Positions 44,182-52,524 of a stretch of DNA of 64,000 bases are shown in pieces. Position 1 is the first letter of the stretch. The number at the start of each line of letters is the position of its first letter. The DNA comes from JALHOP01 sp964484195 (lineage in GTDB: Bacteria; Myxococcota; XYA12-FULL-58-9; JALHOP01), in contig CAZAER010000010.1 of the NCBI GenBank assembly GCA_964484195.1, positions 62,001-126,000 on the forward strand, written 5' to 3'. Below the pieces are notes generated by a model. The model ran no database searches. It was not told where the DNA came from and saw only the letters and a list, made by a program, of their open reading frames with translations. The position numbers and the translations under genes were made by a program.

Positions 44182-44699
44182 ACCGCCATCTGGGTCGGCT
44201 GAAGCGCATCGGCATGGTCGCCTATGCTCGCCTGCAGCTACGCGGCTGCGAGGTTGGATTCAACGTCGGCACCTACGGCCGCGTCGAGGCGAGTCCGCTA
44301 GGACGGATTCACATCGCCGACCGCGTCGCCTTCATGCGCGGGCTCGTCCCGACGCGCCTCATCGCCCATGCCGGCGCCGAGCTCACCATCGGCTCCTCAT
44401 GCATGATCAACGCGGGCTCCATCTACGAGGCCCACACCTCGATCGTCATCGGTCGCGACTGTCTCATCGCCTCGAGTGTCCTCATCACCGACAAAGACGG
44501 CGACAAGAGCGGCCCCATCGTCCTCGAAGACAACGTCTGGCTCGCCCACGGCGCAGTGGTGCGGCCCGGCGTTCGTATCGGCAAGAACTCGGCGGTCTCC
44601 GCAGGCACGGTCGTCGTCAGCGACGTCCCGCCGGACAGCCTGGTGATCGGGAACCCCGGCCGAGCCATGCCCCTGAGCTTGATCGCCGGGGCGCGCTAG
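44178..44699 (+). CDS. Left-handed beta-helix acyltransferase (second of two)
   Basis: 173 residues, a hexapeptide-repeat acyltransferase distinct from the preceding one. It has repeats such as ELTIGSSCMINAGSIYEAHT, IVIGRDCLIASSVLITDKDG and VWLAHGAVVRPGVRIGKNSA, ending VPPDSLVIGNPGRAMPLS. The catalytic His of the family is replaced or shifted: DKDGDK stands where DxDxH is usual, so activity is less certain than for its neighbour. It starts within the stop of the first acyltransferase and ends sharing its TAG stop with the convergent OmpA-like gene. Confidence 0.85.
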   Translation: MNRHLGRLKRIGMVAYARLQLRGCEVGFNVGTYGRVEASPLGRIHIADRVAFMRGLVPTRLIAHAGAELTIGSSCMINAGSIYEAHTSIVIGRDCLIASSVLITDKDGDKSGPIVLEDNVWLAHGAVVRPGVRIGKNSAVSAGTVVVSDVPPDSLVIGNPGRAMPLSLIAGAR

Positions 44700-45523
44700 C
44701 TCTTGTCCGCGAGCGGCATGAGCGCGATCTCGATGCGACGGTTCTTGCGGCGCCCACTCGACGAGCCGTTGCTCGCCACAGGTCGGTAGGCGGAGAAGCC
44801 CACTGCGACGAGACGTGCGCCGGGGATCTTCGCTTGCTCTTCGAGATAGCGGACGACGCTGGTGGCGCGCGCCGATGACAGCTCCCAGCTCGTCGGGAAG
44901 GTCTTCGCGAGCTTGCCGCTGATGATCGGAGTGTCGGTGTGGCAACCCACGCGCACCACCTTCCCATCCAGCTTCACGAGACTCTCGCCGAGACGTTGCA
45001 TGATGGCTTTCCCGTTGTCGTTGAGCTCCGCCTTGCCGAGATCGAAGAGCACGCCGTCGCTCACATCGACGATGGTCTGCGCATTCACCGCCCTTACTTC
45101 CACCTCTCCACGCTTGACCTCCTCGACGAGGGTCCCACCGAGCTCATTCGCTAGCCGCTCCGCTTCGTCGGCGACCGCTTTCTCTGCCGCTGCCTTGTCC
45201 GCAATCTGGCCCGCAAGCCGCGCCTTGTCGGCTTCCGCACTCGACTTCTCGAGCTGCAGACCGGTGATCTGCAGATTCGCTTCTTTCATTTGTGCATCGA
45301 AGCGCTCGGCAGCGGCACGACGCTCTTGCAGCTCACGATAGAGTGGCAGGCCGTAGTAAGCCCCCGTCCCTGCTCCCACGGCGAGCACCACCCCGAGCAG
45401 AATCAACGCCACGGATGTTGACCCCTTGGCGGGCTGCAATGCCGGCCGCTCCAAGGAGACGTCCTGAAAATCGCCCGTACGAATGAGGTACGGCTCATCT
45501 TCGGTTTGTCGTGGGGTAGCCAT
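44696..45523 (-). CDS. OmpA-family protein with N-terminal membrane helix and coiled coil
   Basis: 275 residues. One membrane helix at about 38-60 (ALILLGVVLAVGAGTGAYYG) is followed by a coiled coil at 65-130 with many Ala, Glu and Lys. The peptidoglycan-binding OmpA/MotB domain occupies 150-270 with LFDLGKAELNDNGKAIM, RVGCHTDTPI, WELSSARATSVVRYL and the C-terminal RRKNRRIEIALMP. It is built like the MotB-like stator or TagL type: inner-membrane anchor, periplasmic coil, wall-binding head. No proton-channel Asp is obvious in the helix, so a scaffold role is more likely. It stands alone on its strand. Confidence 0.88.
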   Translation of the reverse strand: MATPRQTEDEPYLIRTGDFQDVSLERPALQPAKGSTSVALILLGVVLAVGAGTGAYYGLPLYRELQERRAAAERFDAQMKEANLQITGLQLEKSSAEADKARLAGQIADKAAAEKAVADEAERLANELGGTLVEEVKRGEVEVRAVNAQTIVDVSDGVLFDLGKAELNDNGKAIMQRLGESLVKLDGKVVRVGCHTDTPIISGKLAKTFPTSWELSSARATSVVRYLEEQAKIPGARLVAVGFSAYRPVASNGSSSGRRKNRRIEIALMPLADKS

Positions 45524-45616
45524 GGGTGCTGGAAAGATAGCGCAAGAGCCAGTTGTTCACCGGCTTTCGGTGTTTTCCGGCTTCGCGATGACGAAACCCC
45601 GTGTTAGGCGCGGCAA

Positions 45617-46495
45617 ATGTCAGAACTCGCCCACGAGCTCGCCGCTCACAATCGCCTTCGTTTCACGCCCGCTTTGCCCGACGACAGCTGGCGCCAGCAC
45701 CTCACCGACGCCTACGAAATGGCGGTCCGGGAAATCGAATGGGTGGAGGCTTTGCGTGCGCAAGTGCGCCCCCGCGCCGCGGATGTGCCGCGAGAGCGCG
45801 AAGCTTTCGTGCGCTGGTTCGAGGAGCTCAAGGACAATGGACCGGGTCAGAACGATCCGCTGCACGCATGGCTCGAGGAACACGCGAGCCACGAGCAGCT
45901 GCGATGGTTCGTCTTCCAAGAGGTCGCCGGTGAAGCGGGCTTCGAAGACTTGCTGTCGATCACCCAGGTTCGTATCGAACAACGCGCCAAGCTCGAGATG
46001 GCGCGCAACTATTGGGACGAGATGGGCCGTGGCAAGGCCGGCGGCATGCATGGCCCGATGCTCAGTGACTCGGCGCGCGAGCTCGAGATCGACTCTTTGC
46101 CGAACGCTCGCTACGAGGCAGCGTCGCTCGACCTTGCGAACGTCATGTCCGCGATGGCGCACCACCGCCGTTATGCTTACCACTCGATCGGCGCCTTGGG
46201 AGTCATCGAGCTCACGGCACCGACGCGCGTGGGTCGGGTTTACGCGGGCCTGCGTCGCGTGGGTGTGAGCGCCGAGGGTGGCCGCTACTTCTTGCTGCAC
46301 AGCACGCTCGACGTGAAGCACTCGGCGGCGTGGAACGCGGAAGTGCTCGCGCCCCTAGTGGCCGAAGATCCCAAGCGCGCGGTGGCCTTGGCCGAAGGCG
46401 CCTTGTTGCGTCTCGAGGCCGGCAAGCGCTGCTTCGAAGCCTATCGCGCGTTCTACGCCACCCAAGGTGTGAAAATCGTCCAGGCGGCATCGTGA
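45617..46495 (+). CDS. Haem-oxygenase-like diiron oxidase family protein
   Basis: 292 residues, all-helical, of the iron-containing redox enzyme family (Haem_oxygenas_2; relatives include UndA-like and other HDO enzymes). The signature EMARNYWDEMGRGKAGGMHGPM near residues 128-147 carries Glu, Asp and His metal ligands. HASHEQLRWFVFQEV and STLDVKHSAAWNAEVLAP supply the remaining Glu and His ligands by family pattern. Such enzymes use O2 to cleave or hydroxylate amino acids, fatty acids or related molecules. Its stop overlaps the GTG start of the flavoprotein gene (GTGA), so the two are co-translated and probably act in one pathway. The substrate is unknown. Confidence 0.8.
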   Translation: MSELAHELAAHNRLRFTPALPDDSWRQHLTDAYEMAVREIEWVEALRAQVRPRAADVPREREAFVRWFEELKDNGPGQNDPLHAWLEEHASHEQLRWFVFQEVAGEAGFEDLLSITQVRIEQRAKLEMARNYWDEMGRGKAGGMHGPMLSDSARELEIDSLPNARYEAASLDLANVMSAMAHHRRYAYHSIGALGVIELTAPTRVGRVYAGLRRVGVSAEGGRYFLLHSTLDVKHSAAWNAEVLAPLVAEDPKRAVALAEGALLRLEAGKRCFEAYRAFYATQGVKIVQAAS

Positions 46496-47724
46496 GCGAT
46501 GATCCAGTCGAGGCCGCGCAGCTCGCGTTGATTCGCGAGCTCGCGGACCACGGCTTGCAAAGGTCCGGTGCCCACGGACCAATCGCATCACTCGGCGTGC
46601 CACTGTCACGCTTGCCGCTCTGGGACGACATCCAGATCCTCACGGCACAGCTGGCTCGCCTGCCGCTGCTCGACGACGCGGCAGTCGGCACCGATGTCGT
46701 CATTGGACCGCGCGCCAAGAAGCCGCTGCAGCTCGAGATCCCGTTGCTCGTCGCCGACATGGCGTTCGGTTCCATGTCGCTCGAATCGAAGACGGCCCTT
46801 GCAAAAGGCGCCGAAGGAGCCGGCACCGCGATTGGATCGGGTGAGTCGGGTGTGCTCCTCGAGGAACAGCAAGCTTGCTCACGCTACCTCTTGCAGATCG
46901 GCGCCGCGCGCTGGGGCTGGAATCCCGAGCGCATGAAGTCCGCTCAAGCGGTCCATGTGAAGCTGGGTCAAGCGTCGAAGACCGGCACCGGCGGCCATCT
47001 CGTCGGCTCGAAGAACGTCGGACGAATCGCCGAGGTCCACTGTGCCCCCGAAGGCACGACGCTGATTGCGCCATCGCGCTTTCCCGACTTGCACACACCC
47101 GAAGATTACCGCGCCTTCGTCGCCCAGCTGCGCGAGCTCACTGGCGGTGTGCCCGTCGGCGCGAAGCTCTCCGCGCAACACATCGAGGCCGACCTCGATG
47201 CGGCTCTGGCGATCGGTTTCGACTACGTCATCCTCGACGGCAGAGGCGCGGGCACGGCAGCCGCGCCGACCTTCTTTCGCGACAACATTTCCGTACCGAC
47301 CATCCCTGCCCTAGCACGGGCGCGTCGACATCTCGACGAACGGGGTGCCGACCTCACCCTCGTCGCGAGCGGCGGCATGCGTGTTCCAGCGGACTTCGTG
47401 AAAGCTCTGGCGCTGGGCGCTGACGCCATCGCGCTCGGCACTGCCGCCATCGAGGCGATTGGTTGTCTCGGCATCAGACAGTGCCACACCAACACCTGCC
47501 CGGTCGGCATTGCCACCCAAGACCCAGCATTGCGCGCGCGCCTCGAGATCGACACGGCGGCGGCGAAGCTCACGCGCTTCCTCGTCGGCTCGGTGCAGCT
47601 CATGAAACAGATGGCGCGTGCCTGCGGTCATGCGCACTTGCATGCGTTCGAGGCGCAGGACCTTACGACGTGGAACCGAGAGATGGCGCATCTGGCGGGG
47701 ATTGCCTACGCGGGCGTTGCGTAA
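46492..47724 (+). CDS. GltB-like FMN and iron-sulfur flavoprotein (glutamate synthase domain)
   Basis: 410 residues from the GTG at 46492. It is the FMN-binding central domain of glutamate synthase large subunit standing alone: LLVADMAFGSMSLESKTALAKGAEGAGTA, then KLGQASKTGTGGHL, VGAKLSAQHIEADLDAALA, VILDGRGAGTAAAPTFF and ADAIALGTAAIEAIGC. GCLGIRQCHTNTCPVGIAT has the three cysteines of the 3Fe-4S cluster. There is no glutaminase domain and no NADPH subunit nearby, so it is not ordinary GOGAT; it may reduce an imine or make an amino acid from ammonia. It is coupled to the diiron oxidase gene. Confidence 0.85.
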   Translation: MSDDPVEAAQLALIRELADHGLQRSGAHGPIASLGVPLSRLPLWDDIQILTAQLARLPLLDDAAVGTDVVIGPRAKKPLQLEIPLLVADMAFGSMSLESKTALAKGAEGAGTAIGSGESGVLLEEQQACSRYLLQIGAARWGWNPERMKSAQAVHVKLGQASKTGTGGHLVGSKNVGRIAEVHCAPEGTTLIAPSRFPDLHTPEDYRAFVAQLRELTGGVPVGAKLSAQHIEADLDAALAIGFDYVILDGRGAGTAAAPTFFRDNISVPTIPALARARRHLDERGADLTLVASGGMRVPADFVKALALGADAIALGTAAIEAIGCLGIRQCHTNTCPVGIATQDPALRARLEIDTAAAKLTRFLVGSVQLMKQMARACGHAHLHAFEAQDLTTWNREMAHLAGIAYAGVA

Positions 47725-48589
47725 GCCGCAGGCCCACGAGGACCAACGCCCCACCAAGATAGACCTCTGCTCCCAACGGATCTCCCAACCACAACCATGC
47801 AAGCACTGCCGTCGACACCGGTTGCACGTTCGCGAAAATCGCGACCAGCGACGCATCGGTGCGGCCGAGCCCCAAGGCGAGGAGCGCGTGCGAGAGCAGC
47901 GTGCCGATCACCACGGTGTAGGCAAAACACCAGAGCGCAGTGGAGCTCGCGGCGGCGATCGCTGGCGCATTTGCCCAAGGCAGCAGCGGCAACACCCACA
48001 AGCCTGCCGCGACGAACGACCACGAAACGACCGAAAGCGCGCCATACCGAGGCGCGAGGTTCTTCACCTCGACCATCCACAGGCACCACGCGCAGACCGC
48101 CACGAGAATGTAGAGGTCGCCCGTGAAGAGACCGCCGATGCCGGCGCTGCGTCCGACGATCAAGACGAGCGCACCAGCGAGCGCGAGCCCGATGCCGAGC
48201 CAGCGCACGAGAGACGCAGTCTCTTGGCCGCGCGACAAGGCGAGGAAGTACACGCCGACTGGACTGAGCGCATACAAGATGCCCGCGTGTGCGGCCGGCG
48301 CCGTGGCGAGTCCGGTAAAGAGCAAGCCTTGGTTCAGCGGCCCAACGAGCAAGCCCAAAACCAGCACTCTCGCGACCAACGCCCGTGGCGGCATGCGCAG
48401 GCGGGCGACGAGCATCAGCAATGCGAAGGCGACACCGCCGAGCGCCAGGCGCACCGGAACGAACGTGAGCGGCGTGATCTCTTGCAGGCCGCGTTTGGCG
48501 GCAAGGAAATTGCCGACCGCTAGAAACGTCTGGACCGTCAGCGTCAGTAACACGACGGGCGCGGTCTTGGTGGGAGTGGCATGAGCCAT
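47663..48589 (-). CDS. EamA-family (DMT superfamily) transporter
   Basis: 308 residues with about ten hydrophobic helices in two EamA repeats: VVLLTLTVQTFLAVGNFLAAKRGL begins the first and VCAWCLWMVEVKNLAPRYGALSVVSW the second. Members export amino acids, nucleobases or other metabolites. Its 3' end overlaps the convergent flavoprotein gene by 62 bases and its start overlaps the start of the divergent hydrolase gene by nine bases. If the start is instead the GTG 12 codons on (VLLTLTV), the overlap vanishes. Confidence 0.88.
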   Translation of the reverse strand: MAHATPTKTAPVVLLTLTVQTFLAVGNFLAAKRGLQEITPLTFVPVRLALGGVAFALLMLVARLRMPPRALVARVLVLGLLVGPLNQGLLFTGLATAPAAHAGILYALSPVGVYFLALSRGQETASLVRWLGIGLALAGALVLIVGRSAGIGGLFTGDLYILVAVCAWCLWMVEVKNLAPRYGALSVVSWSFVAAGLWVLPLLPWANAPAIAAASSTALWCFAYTVVIGTLLSHALLALGLGRTDASLVAIFANVQPVSTAVLAWLWLGDPLGAEVYLGGALVLVGLRLTQRPRRQSPPDAPSLGSTS

Positions 48590-49447
48590 CGCGACACGTT
48601 CGTAGTCAGCGGCCTCGCTTGTGACAAGTCACATCCGCCGACGGATGACTGCGCTTACCGAGTGAGCTGGGCGATCAATCCGCACATGCAAATGGGCGAG
48701 GTCTGTTTCCCGACCGCGACGCAGCAGCATCGCGCATTTCGCGAAGCGCTCGTGCAAGCCGGCGCCGACGTCATCGAGCTGCCGTTCGTACACTCGGCTT
48801 TCGACTCGGTGTTCAGCAAAGACAACGCGATCCTCCACGAACATGGCGATACGCGCCGCGCCTTGATGACGACGCCGCTGCATGGTGAGCGCGCCTTGGA
48901 GCAAAACGCACGCGCGACGACCTACGCGACGCACGGCTTCGAAGTCTTTCCGGGGACGCGCCATCATCTCGAAGGCGGCGATGTTGCCTTGACCAACACC
49001 GGGGCGGCGCTGTTGGGACACGGTCAGCGCTCGTCCGTCAAAGCGGCCGAGGAGCTCGAGCGCTTCCTGGCAGCGGAAGTCATTCCGCTCGAGCTCGTCG
49101 ACCCGTACTTTTTCCACCTCGATGTCGCGCTGTCGTTCTTGAGCGACGGGACGTTGATGCTCTACCGGGAAGCGTTCACCCGCGAATCGCTGAAGGCCAT
49201 CGAGCGCATCGCGGGCGTGAGACGCATCGTGCCGATCTCGCGCGAAGCCGCCATGAAGTTCGGGCTCAACATGGTGGAGGTCGGCGACACCGTCGTGCTC
49301 GGTGGGCACGTGACCGAGGTGGAGCTCGCCTTGACGCGCTTGGGCTTCGAGACCGTGGTCGTCCCGCTCACCCAGTTTCATCTTTCGGGCGGAAGCGCCG
49401 CGTGTCTGACAGCGAAGGTCCACGGGCAGCAAGCGGGCTGGAGCTGA
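48581..49447 (+). CDS. Dimethylarginine dimethylaminohydrolase / amidinotransferase-fold hydrolase
   Basis: 288 residues, GME-fold enzyme of the DDAH type. The substrate loop is FDSVFSKDNA near 74-83, EGGDV at 131-135 supplies acidic residues, FHLDVALSFL has the catalytic His179, and SGGSAACLTAKVH carries the nucleophile C275. By family it hydrolyses methylated arginine or a related guanidine compound to citrulline plus amine. GGTGGGAG lies six bases before the ATG. The gene is divergent from the EamA transporter with overlapping start regions; an exporter next to a guanidine hydrolase could be one transport/catabolic unit. Confidence 0.87.
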   Translation: MSHRDTFVVSGLACDKSHPPTDDCAYRVSWAINPHMQMGEVCFPTATQQHRAFREALVQAGADVIELPFVHSAFDSVFSKDNAILHEHGDTRRALMTTPLHGERALEQNARATTYATHGFEVFPGTRHHLEGGDVALTNTGAALLGHGQRSSVKAAEELERFLAAEVIPLELVDPYFFHLDVALSFLSDGTLMLYREAFTRESLKAIERIAGVRRIVPISREAAMKFGLNMVEVGDTVVLGGHVTEVELALTRLGFETVVVPLTQFHLSGGSAACLTAKVHGQQAGWS

Positions 49448-49564
49448 GGTCGCTGTCACCCGAGAAGCACGCAACCGGCCCCTGGGGAGCCCGATGATAC
49501 GTGCTTTCTGACCACCCGTGCGCCTGCTGTGAAGCAATGGCGTGCATCACGCAGAGGCCTTCCC

Positions 49565-50512
49565 ATGACCGTCGACCGCTCGAACATCCGCCCCCGCGTG
49601 CAAGTGACCGCTCCCATCGCCCAGGGCCCGACCTCCGCGGCGCCGACGCAGGGCAAGGGTGACATCGCCTCGCGCGGTTACGCCTCTAGCGATGTCGTGT
49701 CGCGCGTCGCACGTCCCAACGCCGTCACCGCCGCGGAGCCCAACCCCTCCCGCCACGATCACGCGGTGTACTCGGTCACTTTCGACTCGGTCTACCTCGA
49801 GCCGGGCGCCGAAACTGCCCTCATGCTCTTGGCCATGGCAGACGAGTACATCCGGGCCTTTGCGCCGTTCGTTGGCGAGGGCAAGTGGGAGCAGTGGAAC
49901 CAAGACGTCGGTCCCTATGTTGCTCCGCATTCCCGTCTGCAGCTCGAGAAAGGTCTCTTGGGCCTGCAATTCGATGTCTGGAGCGTCATGGAGCTCGGCA
50001 GCATCGGTGGCTTTACGACCGAGGCCAAGCTCGATGATCTGCGCAAGCAGGGTAAGACCAGCTTCGAGCTCTCCGCCGACAGCGGCAGGGTGAAGGTCCG
50101 CGGAACCATCGGCCGACGTACGATCCGTCGCTCGGATGTCACCCCGGCGTTCATCAAAAAGCGCGACGGTGACTGGGCGCGCATCGCCGCGGACTACTCC
50201 GTGCAAGTCACGCTGGTGCAAACCGCCAAGGCCGTCACCGCCGGCATCGCGGAAGTGAAAGTCTACCGCGAACCCGAAGGCTCGAAGGCCGAGAAGCGCA
50301 TCGAGGAGATTCGCGACAGCTTGTTGGCGGCGCGCGCCGCGGTCACGGCTGTCGATGTCGACATGCCCGAGCGCCCCGCGCTCGTCGCGGCGTACAACCA
50401 GCGCGTCCGCGAGCACGAGGGCCGCACGACGGTCGAAGTGCTCGACCGCCAGGGCAAGCTGAAAGACACGGTCGTGGTCGTTCCCTCGGCGAAGCCCTAC
50501 CTCGTGACCTGA
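49565..50512 (+). CDS. Unknown leaderless protein
   Basis: 315 residues from ATG 49565, which follows an AGAGG box. No signal peptide or membrane helix is present. The first 65 residues are low-complexity (RVQVTAPIAQGPTSAAPTQ, then PNPSRHDHAVYSV). The remainder alternates strands and helices with no motif I recognise: YLEPGAETALMLLAMADEYIRAF, LQLEKGLLGLQFDVWSVMEL, and an Arg-rich GTIGRRTIRRSDV. YSVTFDSVYLEPGAE and VTLVQTAKAVTAGIAEVKVY suggest a beta-sandwich. It stands between unrelated genes. Its disordered N-terminus resembles the other leaderless proteins of the window, so it may be exported by a non-Sec route; this is inference. Confidence 0.6.
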   Translation: MTVDRSNIRPRVQVTAPIAQGPTSAAPTQGKGDIASRGYASSDVVSRVARPNAVTAAEPNPSRHDHAVYSVTFDSVYLEPGAETALMLLAMADEYIRAFAPFVGEGKWEQWNQDVGPYVAPHSRLQLEKGLLGLQFDVWSVMELGSIGGFTTEAKLDDLRKQGKTSFELSADSGRVKVRGTIGRRTIRRSDVTPAFIKKRDGDWARIAADYSVQVTLVQTAKAVTAGIAEVKVYREPEGSKAEKRIEEIRDSLLAARAAVTAVDVDMPERPALVAAYNQRVREHEGRTTVEVLDRQGKLKDTVVVVPSAKPYLVT

Positions 50513-50601
50513 CGCGTTTAGCCGGGTCGGCGACCCTCTGGCTGTCGCTGTGAGCCGTTTGACCACTGACGAACACTTACCAACCTCAAAGGTAGGTGCT
50601 C

Positions 50602-52452
50602 ATGTTCATCAAGCGAACACTCATAGTCGCTTCAACAGTCGTATTTGCACTCTTAGCTGCCTGCGGCGGGGAAGGGCCGGAGGACGAGCTCAACGATCTG
50701 GACGCGTTTGATGCCCTCCGGAGGCCAGGCAGTGTCGTTGCCGTAGCGGGCAATGCGCGGGTTACCCTCACATGGGCAAGCGTCGATGGTGCGGTGGCCT
50801 ACGGCGTCAAGAGGTCTGCGACGAGCGGCGGCCCGTACACCTTGATCGATATTGTCTACGCGCCAACCTCGACCTACGCGGACACCGCGGTCACTAACGG
50901 CCAGACGTATTACTACGTCATCAGTGGCGGAAACTGGCTCGAAGGCGAGAGCCGAAATTCAATCGAAGTCTCGGCGACACCGACAGGCTCGGTCACTCCG
51001 CCGCCGCCGCCTCCGCCCCCGCCGCCGCCGCCGCCGCCGCCACCCCCCCCTCCGCCAACCGGTGGTGGCGGCACCTGCGGCATGCAGCTCGCTTCGAGCC
51101 CAGCCGTCTTCTGCGAGACCTTCGATGCACCAGCTCCCGGGGACAACCGCTCGGGTGACTTGGACGGAAACGTCTGGGGCGTCTCGCGGACCACGGGCAA
51201 CACGAACCTCGGCACGAGCGAAATGAACCTGTGGAACCCGACGACGTTCGAACACTGCAGCGGGACGTTGCCGCAAAAGGTGCTCGCGCCTAGAGACGTG
51301 CAAATCTGCGGTGGCCAACTCCGCGAGGCCGTCAACGACAACAACTCGGGCGCCTGGGATGCCGGCGGCGTCACCGCCTTGACCATCTATCCCAAGCAGC
51401 CGTTCGACTTTGCCGGACGCACGGGAACGGTCAGCTTCGACTTCTCGAACGACACCGCCGGAACGCACGCGGCGTGGCCGGAATTCTGGATCTCGAACAT
51501 GCCGGTGCCCGGACCGTTCAATCACTTCGACACCTGGCAGTCGAATCCGGAGCACGGCCTCGCTGTCCGCTTTGCCGGTGCTGCGTCGATTGGTCAGTAC
51601 GGCTCGTGCCCGAACGGCAACAACCTCGACAAGTATCGCTGGACCGTCGATTCGGCAGCGGTATTCCGCAATTACGTACTCGACGACAGCATCGGTTACG
51701 GGCAACGCCAAGTGCAGGTGAGGATCAGGGATTGCGTCGTTGCCTCGAACGGCGCTGTTCCCGGCTCGGTTCGCGACATGAATCACGTCGAGCTGCGCAT
51801 CTCGCAAAATCGGATCGACGTCTATGCGACCGACGCGGGCGTTGCGCCATCGCCGTCGACTCTGAAGCTCATCGCGGAGATCACCAACGCGAACCTGACC
51901 TTCACGCGCGGTCTCATTTGGCTCGACGACGTGCACTACAATGCAGACAAAGGTCCATCGGACCGTCCGTCGCAGCGTGAGCACACCTTCGTTTGGGACA
52001 ATGTCGCTTTTGACGGACCGTTCACGTACCGCGACTTCAGCTATGACGCGCTCGACAACACGGCGGCCGGCGCCAATGGTGCACGGCAGCTCGGCAAGCT
52101 CGCCGGCGCCAATCAGACGTCGAGCTGGAGCGTCTTGAACATGCCTGCGAACCGCCAAGCCGCGGTCGTGCGCGTGCTCTTCAATGCTTGGGGCTACGAA
52201 GCGCCGGGCGTATTCAACGTCACGGTGAACGGACATGCGCATCAGGCGCCGAATCCGTATCCAACGAATCAGGCGTACATGTGGCGCACGTATGCGGTCG
52301 TCGTCCCCATCAGCGACTTGGTGACGGGCAACAACGCAGTGCTGCTCGGTGCGGACAAGGCGCAGATATTCTCGAACATCAACATCGTGATGGTCGATGT
52401 TCCGAACGGCGTGCCGGTCTTACCTGGGAACGACAACAGTTATCCAAACTAG
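50602..52452 (+). CDS. Modular lipoprotein: Fn3-like, polyproline linker, LamG-like C-terminus
   Basis: 616 residues from ATG 50602, which has AAAGGTAGG just upstream; a GTG at 50596 is weaker. MFIKRTLIVASTVVFALLAAC is a lipoprotein signal. Residues about 45-130 form a fibronectin type III-like module (SVVAVAGNARVTLTWASVDG). A run of about 20 prolines follows. The C-terminal 440 residues are a jelly-roll, concanavalin-like region: FCETFDAPAPGDNRSGDLDG, VSFDFSNDTAGTHAAWPEFW and FVWDNVAFDGPF, close in pattern to LamG or GH16-type carbohydrate-binding domains. No GH16 ExDxE motif is seen, so it may bind rather than cut a polysaccharide. Confidence 0.8.
   Translation: MFIKRTLIVASTVVFALLAACGGEGPEDELNDLDAFDALRRPGSVVAVAGNARVTLTWASVDGAVAYGVKRSATSGGPYTLIDIVYAPTSTYADTAVTNGQTYYYVISGGNWLEGESRNSIEVSATPTGSVTPPPPPPPPPPPPPPPPPPPPTGGGGTCGMQLASSPAVFCETFDAPAPGDNRSGDLDGNVWGVSRTTGNTNLGTSEMNLWNPTTFEHCSGTLPQKVLAPRDVQICGGQLREAVNDNNSGAWDAGGVTALTIYPKQPFDFAGRTGTVSFDFSNDTAGTHAAWPEFWISNMPVPGPFNHFDTWQSNPEHGLAVRFAGAASIGQYGSCPNGNNLDKYRWTVDSAAVFRNYVLDDSIGYGQRQVQVRIRDCVVASNGAVPGSVRDMNHVELRISQNRIDVYATDAGVAPSPSTLKLIAEITNANLTFTRGLIWLDDVHYNADKGPSDRPSQREHTFVWDNVAFDGPFTYRDFSYDALDNTAAGANGARQLGKLAGANQTSSWSVLNMPANRQAAVVRVLFNAWGYEAPGVFNVTVNGHAHQAPNPYPTNQAYMWRTYAVVVPISDLVTGNNAVLLGADKAQIFSNINIVMVDVPNGVPVLPGNDNSYPN
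50998..51057 (+). repeat. CCG/CCT trinucleotide run coding a polyproline linker
   Basis: About 20 consecutive proline codons, mostly CCG, lie between the Fn3-like and jelly-roll modules of the lipoprotein gene. A second, shorter run of the same kind on the opposite strand (54641-54688) links modules of the neighbouring lipoprotein. Such tracts are prone to slippage. Confidence 0.9.
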
Positions 52453-52476
52453 TCCTGAACCCAACTAGTCCTCACC

Positions 52477-52513
52477 ACGTGGCGTGACCGGCATGAGCTC
52501 GGTCACGCCACGT
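52477..52513. terminator. Perfect 14-bp inverted repeat between convergent genes
   Basis: ACGTGGCGTGACCG (52477-52490) and CGGTCACGCCACGT (52500-52513) pair perfectly around a 9-base loop. The hairpin lies between the stop of the LamG-like lipoprotein (52452) and the stop of the small convergent gene (52525), the right place for a bidirectional terminator. A GTTTTGG stretch follows on the plus strand, but there is no long T run. Confidence 0.75.
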
Positions 52514-52524
52514 TGGCGTTTTGG

